A DNA stretch of 37,189 nucleotides from Deinococcus terrestris. GTDB lineage: Bacteria > Deinococcota > Deinococci > Deinococcales > Deinococcaceae. Where the stretch lies: positions 1 through 37,189 of the forward strand of contig NZ_WBSL01000017.1 in assembly GCF_009377345.1 (NCBI RefSeq), written 5' to 3'. The notes under the pieces are model-generated. The model saw only the letters and a list, made by a program, of their open reading frames with translations, had not been told where the DNA came from and made no database searches. This document shows, in pieces, positions 25,633 to 34,549 of the stretch (within the stretch, counting starts at the first letter, position 1; each line of letters opens with the position of its first letter). A program made the position numbers and the translations under genes.

Positions 25633-26492
25633 CCTACCGCGCGGGATGGATTCACTACACCAACGTCGCCCCCATCCTTGACCCCCTCGTGCTGCCGCCG
25701 GGCGTCACGGCGATCACCGGGGTGCCCACCGAGATGAACTCGGCCCTGCTCTCGGGCCGGGTGGACATCGCCAACATCAGCGCGGTGGAGTTCATCCGGC
25801 ACGCCGACCGTCTGGAGGCGCTGCCGGACTTCAGCGTGGCGGTCCTGGGCGCGGTGTACTCGGTCAACCTCTTTCATACCCGGCCGCTGGAGGACCTGCG
25901 GCGGGTCGCCCTGACCGCGCAGTCGTCCATGAGCGTGGCGCTGCTGGAAGTGCTGCTGCGGGAGCGCGGCCTCTCGCCCAGGCTGGAGCGGGCCGAGGGC
26001 GAGGCCGAGGAACTGCTGGCCTCCGGGTACGACGGCGTGCTGCGCATCGGAGACAGCGCCCTGCGCGAGTGGTACGGGGTGGCCGGGCCGCTCACACCTG
26101 AGCGCAGCATGACCGCGCTGCCCAACGCGGCGCGGGGGATCACCGTGACCGACCTCGCGCAGGAGTGGTTCGCGCTGACCGGGCACCCCTTCGTCTTTGC
26201 GGTGTGGGCGTATCGCAAGGAGAACCCGCCGCCCGCCGCCCTCTTACAGGCGATGCGGGAGGCGCGGCGCCAGGGGCTGGGGCACCTCGCGGACGTATCG
26301 GCGCGGCACGCGGCCAAGCTGGGGCTGCCGGAACGGGTGGTGCAGCACTACCTGTGGAACTTCCGCTACCACCTTGAAGCGCCCGACCGCCTGGGGCTGG
26401 CCGAGTTCGCGGCCCTCGCTGAGCCGGGGCACGCGCGGCTGAGCTTCGGGCCACGGCCGGGGGAACCCTCGGGGCTGGCCGCGCAGCCCTGA
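25629..26492 (+). CDS. mqnA: chorismate dehydratase
   Basis: MqnA removes water from chorismate to give 3-[(1-carboxyvinyl)oxy]benzoate, the first step of the futalosine route to menaquinone. The 287-residue protein has the two-lobed periplasmic-binding-protein-like fold: YRAGWIHYTNVAPILDPL, VTAITGVPTEMNSALLSGRVDIANISAVEFIRHADRL, then TAQSSMSVALLEVLL, YDGVLRIGDSAL and the C-terminal HYLWNFRYHLEAPDRLGLAEFAAL. The ATG at 25629 overlaps the preceding stop. MqnD has a similar fold, but the N-terminal pattern and linkage to mqnE favour MqnA. mqnB, mqnC and mqnD are not in this window. Confidence 0.93.
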   Translation: MTYRAGWIHYTNVAPILDPLVLPPGVTAITGVPTEMNSALLSGRVDIANISAVEFIRHADRLEALPDFSVAVLGAVYSVNLFHTRPLEDLRRVALTAQSSMSVALLEVLLRERGLSPRLERAEGEAEELLASGYDGVLRIGDSALREWYGVAGPLTPERSMTALPNAARGITVTDLAQEWFALTGHPFVFAVWAYRKENPPPAALLQAMREARRQGLGHLADVSARHAAKLGLPERVVQHYLWNFRYHLEAPDRLGLAEFAALAEPGHARLSFGPRPGEPSGLAAQP

Positions 26493-26549
26493 AGCGGGCA
26501 TGAAGGGACGCCCCGGCCCCCACCGGGCCACGGCCTCACCCCTGGCCCC

Positions 26550-26555
26550 TACGCT
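26550..26555 (+). promoter_or_regulatory. -10 box for leaderless nucleoside transporter gene
   Basis: TACGCT lies 6 nt before the ATG at 26562. Confidence 0.55.
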
Positions 26556-26561
26556 GCCTCC

Positions 26562-27797
26562 ATGACCGACATTCTCTGGGGACTGGGCGGCATGGCCGTG
26601 CTGCTGGGACTGGCGCTCCTGCTGAGTACGGATCGCCGCCGGGTGAACTGGCGCACCGTGCTGGGGGCCTTGGCCCTTCAGATCGCCTTCGCGCTGATCG
26701 TGCTGCGCTGGCCGCTGGGACGGCAGGCGCTCGACGCCGTGTCGCGGGGGGTGCAGGCCATCATCGGCAACGCGCAGGAGGGCATCAACTTCGTCTTCGG
26801 CAACCTCACGAACGGGGCGCTGGAGGGGGTGGGGTTCGTCTTCGCCTTTGGGGTGCTGCCGGTGATCGTGTTTTTCAGTGCGCTGATCGCGGTGCTCTAT
26901 CACATCGGCGTGATGCAGGCGGTCGTGCGGGTGCTGGGCGGCGGCCTGAGCAAGCTGCTGGGCACCAGCCGGGGCGAGAGCCTGTCGGCCACCGCCAACA
27001 TCTTCGTGGGGCAAACCGAGGCGCCGCTGGTCGTGCGGCCCTACATCGAGCGCATGACCCGCTCGGAGCTGTTCGCGGTGATGGTGGGCGGCCTGGCGAG
27101 CGTGGCGGGCAGCGTGCTGGTGGGCTATTCGCTGCTGGGGGTGCGGCTGGACTACCTGATCGCCGCCTCCTTCATGGCCGCTCCCGCTGGATTGCTGATG
27201 GCGAAACTGATGCTGCCGGAGAAGGACACGCCGCAGAACTACAAGGGCGAGGTGCCCGGCGACCCCGAGGGCGGCCCGGTGAACGCCATCGACGCGGCGG
27301 CGCGGGGCGCGAGTGATGGGCTGGGGCTGGCGCTGAACGTGGGGGCCATGCTGATCGCCTTTATCGGGCTGATCGCGCTGCTGAACACGCTGCTCGGGGC
27401 TCTGGGCGGCGTGTTCGGCTTTCCCGACCTCAGCGTGCAGCTGCTGCTGGGCTACCTCTTCGCGCCCCTCGCGTTCGTGATGGGCGTCCCCTGGGGTGAG
27501 GCGGCCACGGCGGGCAGCTTCATCGGGCAGAAACTCGTGACCAACGAGTTCGTCGCCTTCGTCGAGTTCGCCGACGCGCTGAAGGAAGGCGCCTTCTCGC
27601 CCAAGGTGGAGGCCATCATCACCTTCGCCCTGTGCGGCTTCGCCAACCTCTCCAGCCTCGCCATCCTGCTGGGCGGCCTGGGCAGCCTCGCCCCCACGCG
27701 GCGCGGCGACATCGCCCAGCTCGGCCTGCGGGCGGTCGCGGCGGGCACGCTGGCGAACCTGCTGAGCGGCACGCTGGCGGGAATGCTGATCGGGTGA
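26562..27797 (+). CDS. nupC: concentrative nucleoside transporter (CNT/NupC family)
   Basis: This is a 411-residue inner-membrane cation-coupled symporter for nucleosides. CNT marks are the early [24 protein letters not shown] helix, [23 protein letters not shown], the substrate/cation motif [46 protein letters not shown], and VTNEFVAF and [26 protein letters not shown] in the second repeat. About eight to nine membrane helices are visible. It supplies nucleosides for salvage, which in Deinococcus also matters after DNA damage releases nucleotides. It is probably monocistronic, followed by the repeat-rich spacer. Confidence 0.95.
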   Translation: MTDILWGLGGMAVLLGLALLLSTDRRRVNWRTVLGALALQIAFALIVLRWPLGRQALDAVSRGVQAIIGNAQEGINFVFGNLTNGALEGVGFVFAFGVLPVIVFFSALIAVLYHIGVMQAVVRVLGGGLSKLLGTSRGESLSATANIFVGQTEAPLVVRPYIERMTRSELFAVMVGGLASVAGSVLVGYSLLGVRLDYLIAASFMAAPAGLLMAKLMLPEKDTPQNYKGEVPGDPEGGPVNAIDAAARGASDGLGLALNVGAMLIAFIGLIALLNTLLGALGGVFGFPDLSVQLLLGYLFAPLAFVMGVPWGEAATAGSFIGQKLVTNEFVAFVEFADALKEGAFSPKVEAIITFALCGFANLSSLAILLGGLGSLAPTRRGDIAQLGLRAVAAGTLANLLSGTLAGMLIG

Positions 27798-27817
27798 GGG
27801 AATACGGGGGGAACACC

Positions 27818-28020
27818 CCCTCCCTCATCCTGTTGCCTCGCAATGCCCCTCTCCCGTTGGGGAAGAGGGGCCAACTTCTGCCGCCGCAAACGCCGTCCTT
27901 TTCCTGTGTCCGCCGCTCTCAATATCCCCACCCAGCGCGTCCACGTCCCAGGCAGAAGAGCCGTTCGGCGCGTGGGCGCCCAAGCCTTTCCCCTGGAGAG
28001 AGGGGGTAAACCGCAATCAA
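27818..28020. repeat. small non-coding repeat, copy B, extended
   Basis: The left part (27818-27875) resembles the element at 17723-17776: both contain CCCTCA(C/T)CCTG...GCCCCTCTCCC and a self-complementary GGGGA(A)GAGG arm. The right part (about 27985-28020) carries CCCCTGGAGAGAGGGGGTAAA, which can pair with the left CTCTCCC. The 249-base spacer between the nucleoside transporter and the ATL gene holds no convincing gene. It looks like a member of a dispersed non-coding repeat family and may end the nupC message. Confidence 0.5.
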
Positions 28021-28034
28021 GACCCCCTGCCCCT

Positions 28035-28040
28035 TACCCT
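28035..28040 (+). promoter_or_regulatory. -10 box for leaderless ATL gene
   Basis: TACCCT lies 6 nt before the ATG at 28047. Confidence 0.45.
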
Positions 28041-28046
28041 GTCCCC

Positions 28047-28427
28047 ATGCCCACCTCCCCCGACGCGACCTTCCGCGACCAAGTCCTCGCCCTCGTCGCC
28101 CGCATCCCCCCCGGCCGGGTGATGACCTACGGCCAGCTCGCCCTCCTCGCCGGACGTCCCGGTCCCGGCGGCGCCCGGCTCGCGGGGTTCGTGCTGGGCA
28201 GCCTTGCGGGAAGGGCGCAGAGTGGTGAAACCGACCTTCCCTGGCAGCGGGTCATCAACGCGCAGGGCAAGGTCAGCACCCACAAACTCGGCTTCGGGGA
28301 CGTGCAGGAGCAGCTGCTGGAGGCCGAGGGCGTGACATTCGACGCCTCGGGCCGCTGCGACCTCGCCCGGTGGCAGTGGTGGCCGCCAGAGGACGGGCGG
28401 GACGCGGCGCCTGAACCGCTGCTCTAA
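28047..28427 (+). CDS. alkyltransferase-like protein (MGMT family, no catalytic Cys)
   Basis: This 126-residue protein has the DNA-binding domain of O6-alkylguanine-DNA alkyltransferase: FRDQVLALVARIPPGRVMTYGQLALLAGRPGPGGARLAGFVL, then LPWQRVINAQGKVSTHKLGFGDVQEQLLEAEGV. In MGMT the motif is PCHRV with a Cys acceptor; here it is P65-W66-Q-R-V, the hallmark of ATL proteins. ATLs bind O6-alkylguanine, flip it out and hand it to nucleotide excision repair. The His of PWHR is Gln here. The start is leaderless. A repair role fits the damage-resistant host but is inferred. Confidence 0.93.
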   Translation: MPTSPDATFRDQVLALVARIPPGRVMTYGQLALLAGRPGPGGARLAGFVLGSLAGRAQSGETDLPWQRVINAQGKVSTHKLGFGDVQEQLLEAEGVTFDASGRCDLARWQWWPPEDGRDAAPEPLL

Positions 28428-28476
28428 CCCCGACCGATTGCAGCCCCCGGAGCACAACGTCCCCCTGGCCCCGGCG

Positions 28477-28482
28477 TATTCT
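28477..28482 (+). promoter_or_regulatory. -10 box for leaderless cytochrome gene
   Basis: TATTCT lies 7 nt before the ATG at 28490. Confidence 0.5.
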
Positions 28483-28489
28483 GGGGGCT

Positions 28490-29356
28490 ATGAAGCGAAC
28501 GAGGCGGCAGAGATGGGTGGCAGGCGACGTCCTGTCCTGGGTGCTGGGCGTGACGCTCGGCTTGATTCTGGGCATCGCACTCCTGATCGTGGCTCCCCGG
28601 CTGGGGCAGGCGCAGGGCGAGGCCAATGCGGGCGAAGAGGGCACCATCATCGCGCAGGGTGAGAACCAGACGGGCGCGGACGCGACCGGGTCCGAGTCCG
28701 AGGACGTGGCCTCGTCCGAGGGCACCAGCGAGGGACAGGCAGGCAGCGCGGGCAGCACGCAGGAAGGTGAAGCCGCCGCCGAGAGGCAGGGCGGCCAGAG
28801 CGCTGGAATGGGCACGAACAGCGGCGACGAGGCCGAGGAGGGCGTGACGAGTACCGAGCAGGGGGCACAGGCCGAGGCCGACACCGCTGCCGGGGAAACC
28901 AGCACTAACGAGGCCAACACCGACGCCGTGTCCACCACCGACCAGACCGGGGCCGGGGCCACTGTCGCGCCGCTGGGCACCGCCGAGGCCGACGAGGCCC
29001 GCGCCACCGGCGAGATCGGCTCCTCGACCGCGCAGAACACCGGCGAGGGCAACACCGCCGAGGAAGCCGTCACCGGCCAGCCCACCGACTCGGCGGGTGA
29101 CACCGGCGCGGGGCAGACCATCTTCGCCAGCAACTGTGCGGGCTGCCACGGCGCGAACGGGCAGGGCGGCTTCGGCCCCAGCCTGGTCACGGCCGACGGC
29201 CCCAAGAGCTGGACGCTGGCGCAGTTCACGACCACCCTGCGCGAGGGCAAGACCCCCGAGCGCGAACTCGCGCCCACCATGCCCCGCTACTCGGAAGCGC
29301 AGATCAGCGACGCGCAGATCGTGGACCTGCACGCCTACATCAAGACCCTGAACTGA
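28490..29356 (+). CDS. membrane-anchored c-type cytochrome with long acidic linker
   Basis: This is a 288-residue protein. A basic N-terminus and one TM segment (about 14-38, VLSWVLGVTLGLILGIALLIVAP) anchor it. Residues about 43-200 are low-complexity, rich in Glu, Ala, Gly, Thr and Ser, and acidic. The C-terminal haem domain (about 205-288) has Cys216-Ala-Gly-Cys219-His220 in FASNCAGCHGANGQGGFGPSL and a probable axial Met264 in APTMPRYSE. It ends QIVDLHAYIKTLN. It is likely an electron carrier on the outer face of the inner membrane, tethered by a flexible arm. The start is leaderless and a terminator follows. Confidence 0.93.
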   Translation: MKRTRRQRWVAGDVLSWVLGVTLGLILGIALLIVAPRLGQAQGEANAGEEGTIIAQGENQTGADATGSESEDVASSEGTSEGQAGSAGSTQEGEAAAERQGGQSAGMGTNSGDEAEEGVTSTEQGAQAEADTAAGETSTNEANTDAVSTTDQTGAGATVAPLGTAEADEARATGEIGSSTAQNTGEGNTAEEAVTGQPTDSAGDTGAGQTIFASNCAGCHGANGQGGFGPSLVTADGPKSWTLAQFTTTLREGKTPERELAPTMPRYSEAQISDAQIVDLHAYIKTLN

Positions 29357-29369
29357 GCCTCCCAGCAGG

Positions 29370-29401
29370 AGCGCCGCCCCACTCTCACGGGGCGGCGCTT
29401 T
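29370..29401 (+). terminator. intrinsic terminator after the cytochrome gene
   Basis: AGCGCCGCCCC (29370-29380) pairs perfectly with GGGGCGGCGCT (29389-29399) over an 8-nt loop, and the run TTT (29399-29401) overlaps the arm. Confidence 0.8.
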
Positions 29402-29491
29402 GCCTTGTGGTCCTATTGTGGCACGGCCCACGCCCGCCGACGAGTCCATCCGGCCACGGTTGCCCCCGCCGGGGCTGCCTACACTCGGCGG

Positions 29492-31339
29492 GTGCGAAAA
29501 CCCCCGGCGACCGGCCCCATCCCCACCTCCGAACTGCTCGCCGTGCTGCGCCGGGCGGTGCCCTCGCTGGTGCGGAGTGCGCCCGGCATCGTCTCGCTGA
29601 TGGCGCTGATGGTGGTGCTGCAAGGCCTGCTGCCCGCCGCGACCGTCTTCCTCAGCAAGTGGACGGTGGACGGCATCACGGCGGTCGCGGGTGGCGGGGA
29701 GGCCAACCTGACCCTGCTCGCCGTGGCGTGGGCGGGCACGGCGCTGGTCGGGCAGCTTACGGCGGTAGGGCGGGCGGTGCTTCAGGGGTACGCGACCGAC
29801 CACTTCACGGTGCAGACGGTCACGCAACTCATGCGCAAGATGCAGGCGCTGCCGGGGCTGGACGTGGTGGAAGACCCCCGCTTTCACGACGACGTGGAGA
29901 CGCTCCAGACGGGCGCCCGCTTCCGGCCGCTCAACCTCACGGCGACGCTCCTGGGGCTGCTGCAAGCGGTGGTGGGCGTGGTCGGCGTGGCGGGGGCGCT
30001 CCTGACGGTGGGGTGGTGGGTGCCGCTCATCGTCGTGATCGGGATGATTCCGCTGGCCCGCACCCAGATCCGGCTGCGCGAGATGGGCTGGAGCCTCGCC
30101 ATCCAGCGCACCCAGGAGGCCCGCGAACTCGCCTACGACCAGCGGGTCGCCCTGCGGCACGAGTACGCCAAGGAGGTTCGCCTCTACGACCTGATGCCCT
30201 ACCTGACCGGGCGTTACGTGGACGGGGCGCTGGCCTACCAGCGGGTCATGCGCGGCATGCGCAACAAGCAGGTGCTGGGGCTGCTCCCCGCGCAGGTGCT
30301 CGCGCTGGCGGTCACGGCGGGCCTCTTCGCCTACGCGGTGGCGCAGGCGGGGGCCGGGCGGCTCACGGCGGGCACGGTCGTGCTGGTGATCGGGGCACTC
30401 TCGGGGGTGCGCGACAGCCTGGGCAGCGTGACCGAGTACCTCGGGATGGGGACCGAGCATCTCCGGTGGTTCCAGAAGTACTACGCCTTCCTGGACGCGA
30501 AACCCAGCGTGGCCTCGCCGCCGCAGCCCCGGCCCCTCCCCACCCGGCTGGACCTGCGGCTGGAGGACGTGAGCTTCGGTTACCGCGACCTCCCGCCTGT
30601 ACTGGAGCACGTCTCGCTGCATGTCCCCGAAGGGCAGGTCGTCGCCATCGTGGGCGAGAACGGGGCGGGCAAGACCACGCTGGTCAAGCTGCTGCTGCGC
30701 TTCTACGACCCGACCTCGGGCCGGGTGCTGCTGGGCGCCCCCGGCGAGGAGGTGGACCTGCGCGACGTGGACCTCACCGCGTGGCGCTCGCAGGTGGCGG
30801 CGGTCTTTCAAGACTTCGCCCGCTTCGAGTGGACGGTGCGCGACAACGTACTGCTGGGGCGGCCCGAGGACGGGGAGAAGCTCTCGCAAACCGCCGATGC
30901 GAGCGGGCTGAGCGGCATCCTGCCCCGGCTCCCGGACGGGTTGAATACCCGCATCGGGCAGGCGTTCGGCGGGGTGGACCTCTCAGGCGGGCAGTGGCAG
31001 AAGCTGGCGACGGCGCGGGCGCTGTACCGGGATGCCCGCGTCCTAATTCTGGACGAGCCGACGGCAGCGCTGGACCCCCGCAGCGAGAGCGAGGTCTTTG
31101 CCGCCTTCGCGGCGCTGGCGCGAGGCCGCACCACCCTGCTCATCACCCACCGCCTCGGCAGCGTGCTGATGGCCGACCGGATTCTGGTCATGAAGGCTGG
31201 GCGGCTGATTGAGGACGGCACCCACGCCGAGCTGCTCGCGCAGGGCGGCGAATATGCCGAGCTGTGGCGCCTCCAGGCCGGGCAGTACACCGGGGAGGAG
31301 GCGGGGCGCCCGCAGCCGGACGCGGTGGGGGCAGACTGA
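29492..31339 (+). CDS. ABC exporter half-transporter (fused membrane and ATPase domains)
   Basis: This 615-residue protein has a six-helix type IV exporter domain (about 20-335), starting SIVSLMALMVVLQGLLPAATVFLSKWTVDG. The ATPase domain (about 355-590) has Walker A VGENGAGKTT, the Q-loop in VAAVFQDFARFEWTVRDNV, signature DLSGGQWQKLATARALY, Walker B VLILDEPTAALDPRSE and the H-loop LLITHRLGS. Because it is a single half-transporter it probably forms a homodimer; cargo (lipid, drug or peptide) cannot be told. The GTG at 29492 is chosen because TACACT sits 6 nt upstream; the longer in-frame ATG at 29405 overlaps the terminator region. Confidence 0.93.
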   Translation: MRKPPATGPIPTSELLAVLRRAVPSLVRSAPGIVSLMALMVVLQGLLPAATVFLSKWTVDGITAVAGGGEANLTLLAVAWAGTALVGQLTAVGRAVLQGYATDHFTVQTVTQLMRKMQALPGLDVVEDPRFHDDVETLQTGARFRPLNLTATLLGLLQAVVGVVGVAGALLTVGWWVPLIVVIGMIPLARTQIRLREMGWSLAIQRTQEARELAYDQRVALRHEYAKEVRLYDLMPYLTGRYVDGALAYQRVMRGMRNKQVLGLLPAQVLALAVTAGLFAYAVAQAGAGRLTAGTVVLVIGALSGVRDSLGSVTEYLGMGTEHLRWFQKYYAFLDAKPSVASPPQPRPLPTRLDLRLEDVSFGYRDLPPVLEHVSLHVPEGQVVAIVGENGAGKTTLVKLLLRFYDPTSGRVLLGAPGEEVDLRDVDLTAWRSQVAAVFQDFARFEWTVRDNVLLGRPEDGEKLSQTADASGLSGILPRLPDGLNTRIGQAFGGVDLSGGQWQKLATARALYRDARVLILDEPTAALDPRSESEVFAAFAALARGRTTLLITHRLGSVLMADRILVMKAGRLIEDGTHAELLAQGGEYAELWRLQAGQYTGEEAGRPQPDAVGAD

Positions 31340-31348
31340 GCGGGCAAT

Positions 31349-31371
31349 AAAAAAGCCGCCTCTTCGGGCGG
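31349..31371 (-). terminator. intrinsic terminator oriented for the minus strand
   Basis: On the minus strand CCGCC (31371-31367), a short loop and GGCGG (31360-31356) are followed by C and TTTTTT. On the plus strand the stem is preceded by A6 but no T-run follows, so it suits minus-strand transcripts. No minus-strand gene is annotated upstream of it. Confidence 0.7.
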
Positions 31372-31381
31372 TGATAGAAAT

Positions 31382-31410
31382 AAGATAGCGCGGTATGCAG
31401 GATTCGTCAA
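31382..31410 (-). promoter_or_regulatory. antisense sigma70-like promoter upstream of der
   Basis: On the minus strand -35 TTGACG (31410-31405), a 17-nt spacer and -10 TATCTT (31387-31382) predict a start near 31375, directly in front of the minus-strand terminator. The product would be a very short RNA or an abortive transcript. Confidence 0.5.
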
Positions 31411-31571
31411 CAGCAACCGGTGGAAGGGAGCGCCGCCGGGAGCCATCCTCCCCTCACTTCCCCCTGCTAGACTTCTCCACCTATGGCCCACCCAGCCTGA
31501 GCATCGGCGGCGGGCAGCGGCGCGACCTCTCCTGACGCCGGAGACGTTGCGACACCGAAAGGAGCGTCCAT

Positions 31572-32897
<1,326 letters not shown>

Positions 32898-32903
32898 GCG
32901 GGC

Positions 32904-32933
32904 GGGCCGGGGACAATATCTCCGGCCCCCTTT
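32904..32933 (+). terminator. terminator after der
   Basis: GGGCCGGGGA (32904-32913) pairs with TCTCCGGCCC (32919-32928) with one G-U pair and a 5-nt loop, then CCTTT. It may also serve the convergent minus-strand operon. Confidence 0.7.
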
Positions 32934-32940
32934 CCTTGTA

Positions 32941-33660
32941 TCAGCGCCCCGCCCCGTCGGTGGCCCGCAGCAGGAACCGGGCGAAGTCTGGGGGCAGGGA
33001 ATGCTTCGCTGTGGGATTCGTCCAGAGGTGCGCGGCCAGAACTTGACCCTCGGCGGAGAGGGAACAGAGGGCCACGGCGCCCAGACGCTGACGGTGCCGC
33101 TGAAACTCGCGCACATCCTCGGGCCGCAGCCCAGAAGGAACCGGGCCGTCCAGCAGCCGCAGGGCGGCAGGTACCAGGGCCTCGCGGACAGCCCCCGGCG
33201 GCACGACGATGATCAGCAGGTTGGCCCCGCCGGGCGCACACTGCCCGATCTTGTCGCAGATGACCCGCGCCACCCGGCGAACGGCCCCTGTCCCCACCGG
33301 GTCGCCTTCCTCGTCCTCAGGAAGCCGCAGCCGGGTGACCTCGACCCGCAGCGAGGTATGTCCCTTAAAGATCACCTCGAAATCTGGCCCCCGCTGCCCG
33401 GCCGGGTGGGGCGGCTCGTACCCCACGGCGCAGCGCGGATCGGCCACCAGCAGGGCGGCGACCGCGAGTTCGGCCAGCAGGTCCCGCCCCTCGCCCTCCG
33501 AGGAAGCCAGGCGCACCTTTTTGCGGATTTTGGCCGCGTGCGCCTGGGCAAACTTCAGGAACGGAGGCGACGCCTGGCTCCAGCGCCGCAGGGCCGGGGC
33601 CAGCGGGTGGGCGGGGTCGGGGCAGAGGTCTGTCAGCAACTCGTCGAGGCGTCGGCCCAC
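32941..33660 (-). CDS. unknown protein with possible PD-(D/E)XK nuclease-like core
   Basis: This 239-residue soluble protein is not one I can name. A helical, basic N-terminus (about 1-55, KIRKKVRL) leads to a segment that resembles the restriction-endonuclease-like core: RDLLAELAVAALLVA (Glu64), CAVGYEPPHPAGQRGPDFEVIF (Pro92-Asp93), HTSLRVEVTRLR (Glu107-X-Thr109). Active PD-(D/E)XK enzymes usually have Lys where Thr109 is, so activity is uncertain. The C-terminal half has strand-helix repeats (NLLIIVVPPGAVREALVPAAL, ALCSLSAEGQVLAAHLWTNP). It is the last gene of a three-gene minus-strand operon, 15 bases after a membrane protein gene. Confidence 0.75.
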   Translation of the reverse strand: MGRRLDELLTDLCPDPAHPLAPALRRWSQASPPFLKFAQAHAAKIRKKVRLASSEGEGRDLLAELAVAALLVADPRCAVGYEPPHPAGQRGPDFEVIFKGHTSLRVEVTRLRLPEDEEGDPVGTGAVRRVARVICDKIGQCAPGGANLLIIVVPPGAVREALVPAALRLLDGPVPSGLRPEDVREFQRHRQRLGAVALCSLSAEGQVLAAHLWTNPTAKHSLPPDFARFLLRATDGAGR

Positions 33661-33675
33661 GGGTTTCCTCCCCGG

Positions 33676-34131
33676 CTAGCGGCGGCGTAGGGCGGTCACC
33701 AGCCAGACGGCCAGCCCGGCTCCCCCGACCCAGGCGAAGAACGACCTCACCACGCCGGGCGGCGCCGCGTCCGACATGGCGACCATGCTCAGCAGCAGCA
33801 GCGCGAGCAGCGCCGTGCAGAAGAACCTCAGGCCCGCCGAGGCCTCCCGCGCCGCCGCCCGGTTGCGCCCGGGCGAGCCGAGGTCGGGCATGTTGAGGAC
33901 GCCGGTTCTCTCGCTCCACGAGAAGGTCAGGAAGACCAGCCCCATCAGCGGCGGCAGGAACAGCAGCCGCGCCTTGCTGCCCAGTGTGGGGGCTGAGTTC
34001 AGATTCATTCGCAGCGGCAGCACGTCCGGGAGGGTCGCCCAATGAAACGCCAGCCAGGACAGGGTCCCCAGCAGCACGGCCAGCGCCGCGCCCCCGGCGA
34101 CCCGCCGGAACCGGGAGACCCCGGCGCTCAC
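33676..34131 (-). CDS. DUF1648/SdpI-N-like membrane protein
   Basis: This is a 151-residue membrane protein with about four helices: residues about 12-30, 56-72, 102-121 and 131-147. The loop after helix 1 reads ATLPDVLPLRMNLNSAPTLGSKARLLFLPPLMGLVFL, which resembles the DUF1648 signature (LPxxIPxHFxxxGxxxxxxxKxxxxxxP) found in SdpI-like immunity proteins. Family members have loosely defined roles in immunity or stress. It overlaps the upstream membrane gene by ATGA and precedes the nuclease-like gene. Confidence 0.78.
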   Translation of the reverse strand: MSAGVSRFRRVAGGAALAVLLGTLSWLAFHWATLPDVLPLRMNLNSAPTLGSKARLLFLPPLMGLVFLTFSWSERTGVLNMPDLGSPGRNRAAAREASAGLRFFCTALLALLLLSMVAMSDAAPPGVVRSFFAWVGGAGLAVWLVTALRRR

Positions 34132-34487
34132 CCCCCGGCCTCCTCACCCCTTTTCATCGCCTGCCGGTCCTCCCAGGCCAGGGCGGGCAGCAGGGCGAAA
34201 CTGCCCGCGAACAGGGACGCGAGGGCGGCAGGCACCCGCACCGCCGTCTTGCCGTTCAGCACGAGGTACAGCGCCCCCAGGGTGCTCAGCACGCCGATGT
34301 CCATGAACATCACGCGGGCGAAGGGACTGCGGCGCAGCGTCTCCAGGGTGCCCAGGTCGCCGGGACGGCCCCGGCCCAGCACGGCGCTCAGCACCAGCAT
34401 CACGAAGAGGGCGGCGTAAAGCTTCAGGCGCTCGGGACCGGGGGCGCGGTACTTTTCCAGGGCCGGGGGGAGGGTGGGCGGCGTCAT
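34128..34487 (-). CDS. small membrane protein of unknown function
   Basis: This is a 119-residue protein with about three TM segments: LKLYAALFVMLVLSAVLG (about 21-38), ARVMFMDIGVLSTLGALYLVL (about 57-77) and VPAALASLFAGSFALLPALAW (about 85-105). I do not recognise the family. The ATG at 34487 is preferred to a longer frame because TACGCT lies 5 nt upstream. It heads the operon with the DUF1648-like and nuclease-like genes. Confidence 0.75.
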   Translation of the reverse strand: MTPPTLPPALEKYRAPGPERLKLYAALFVMLVLSAVLGRGRPGDLGTLETLRRSPFARVMFMDIGVLSTLGALYLVLNGKTAVRVPAALASLFAGSFALLPALAWEDRQAMKRGEEAGG

Positions 34488-34548
34488 GCCCCAGCGTAGC
34501 CCCAAGAGGGGCACATGTGCGCCGACCCATCGCCCCCTACGCTGGGGC
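34488..34548. promoter_or_regulatory. mirror-image pair of leaderless divergent promoters
   Basis: GCCCCAGCGTAG (34488-34499) and CTACGCTGGGGC (34537-34548) are a perfect 12-bp inverted repeat. Each arm holds a TACGCT -10 box plus the GGGGC that leads to the start codon, one facing the gene at 34487 (minus) and one the gene at 34550 (plus). The -10 to ATG spacings are 5 and 6 nt. Confidence 0.6.
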
Positions 34549-34549
34549 C

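Noticed and set aside
29407..31212. 601-codon plus-strand frame overlapping the ABC exporter
   Set aside because: Arg/Ala/Gly-rich shadow in another frame; the ABC motifs lie in the frame starting at 29492.
31483..31500. Five-codon mini-ORF (MAHPA) upstream of der with TAGACT 9 nt before it
   Set aside because: Too short, spacing off for a leaderless start, and no coupling to der; likely chance.
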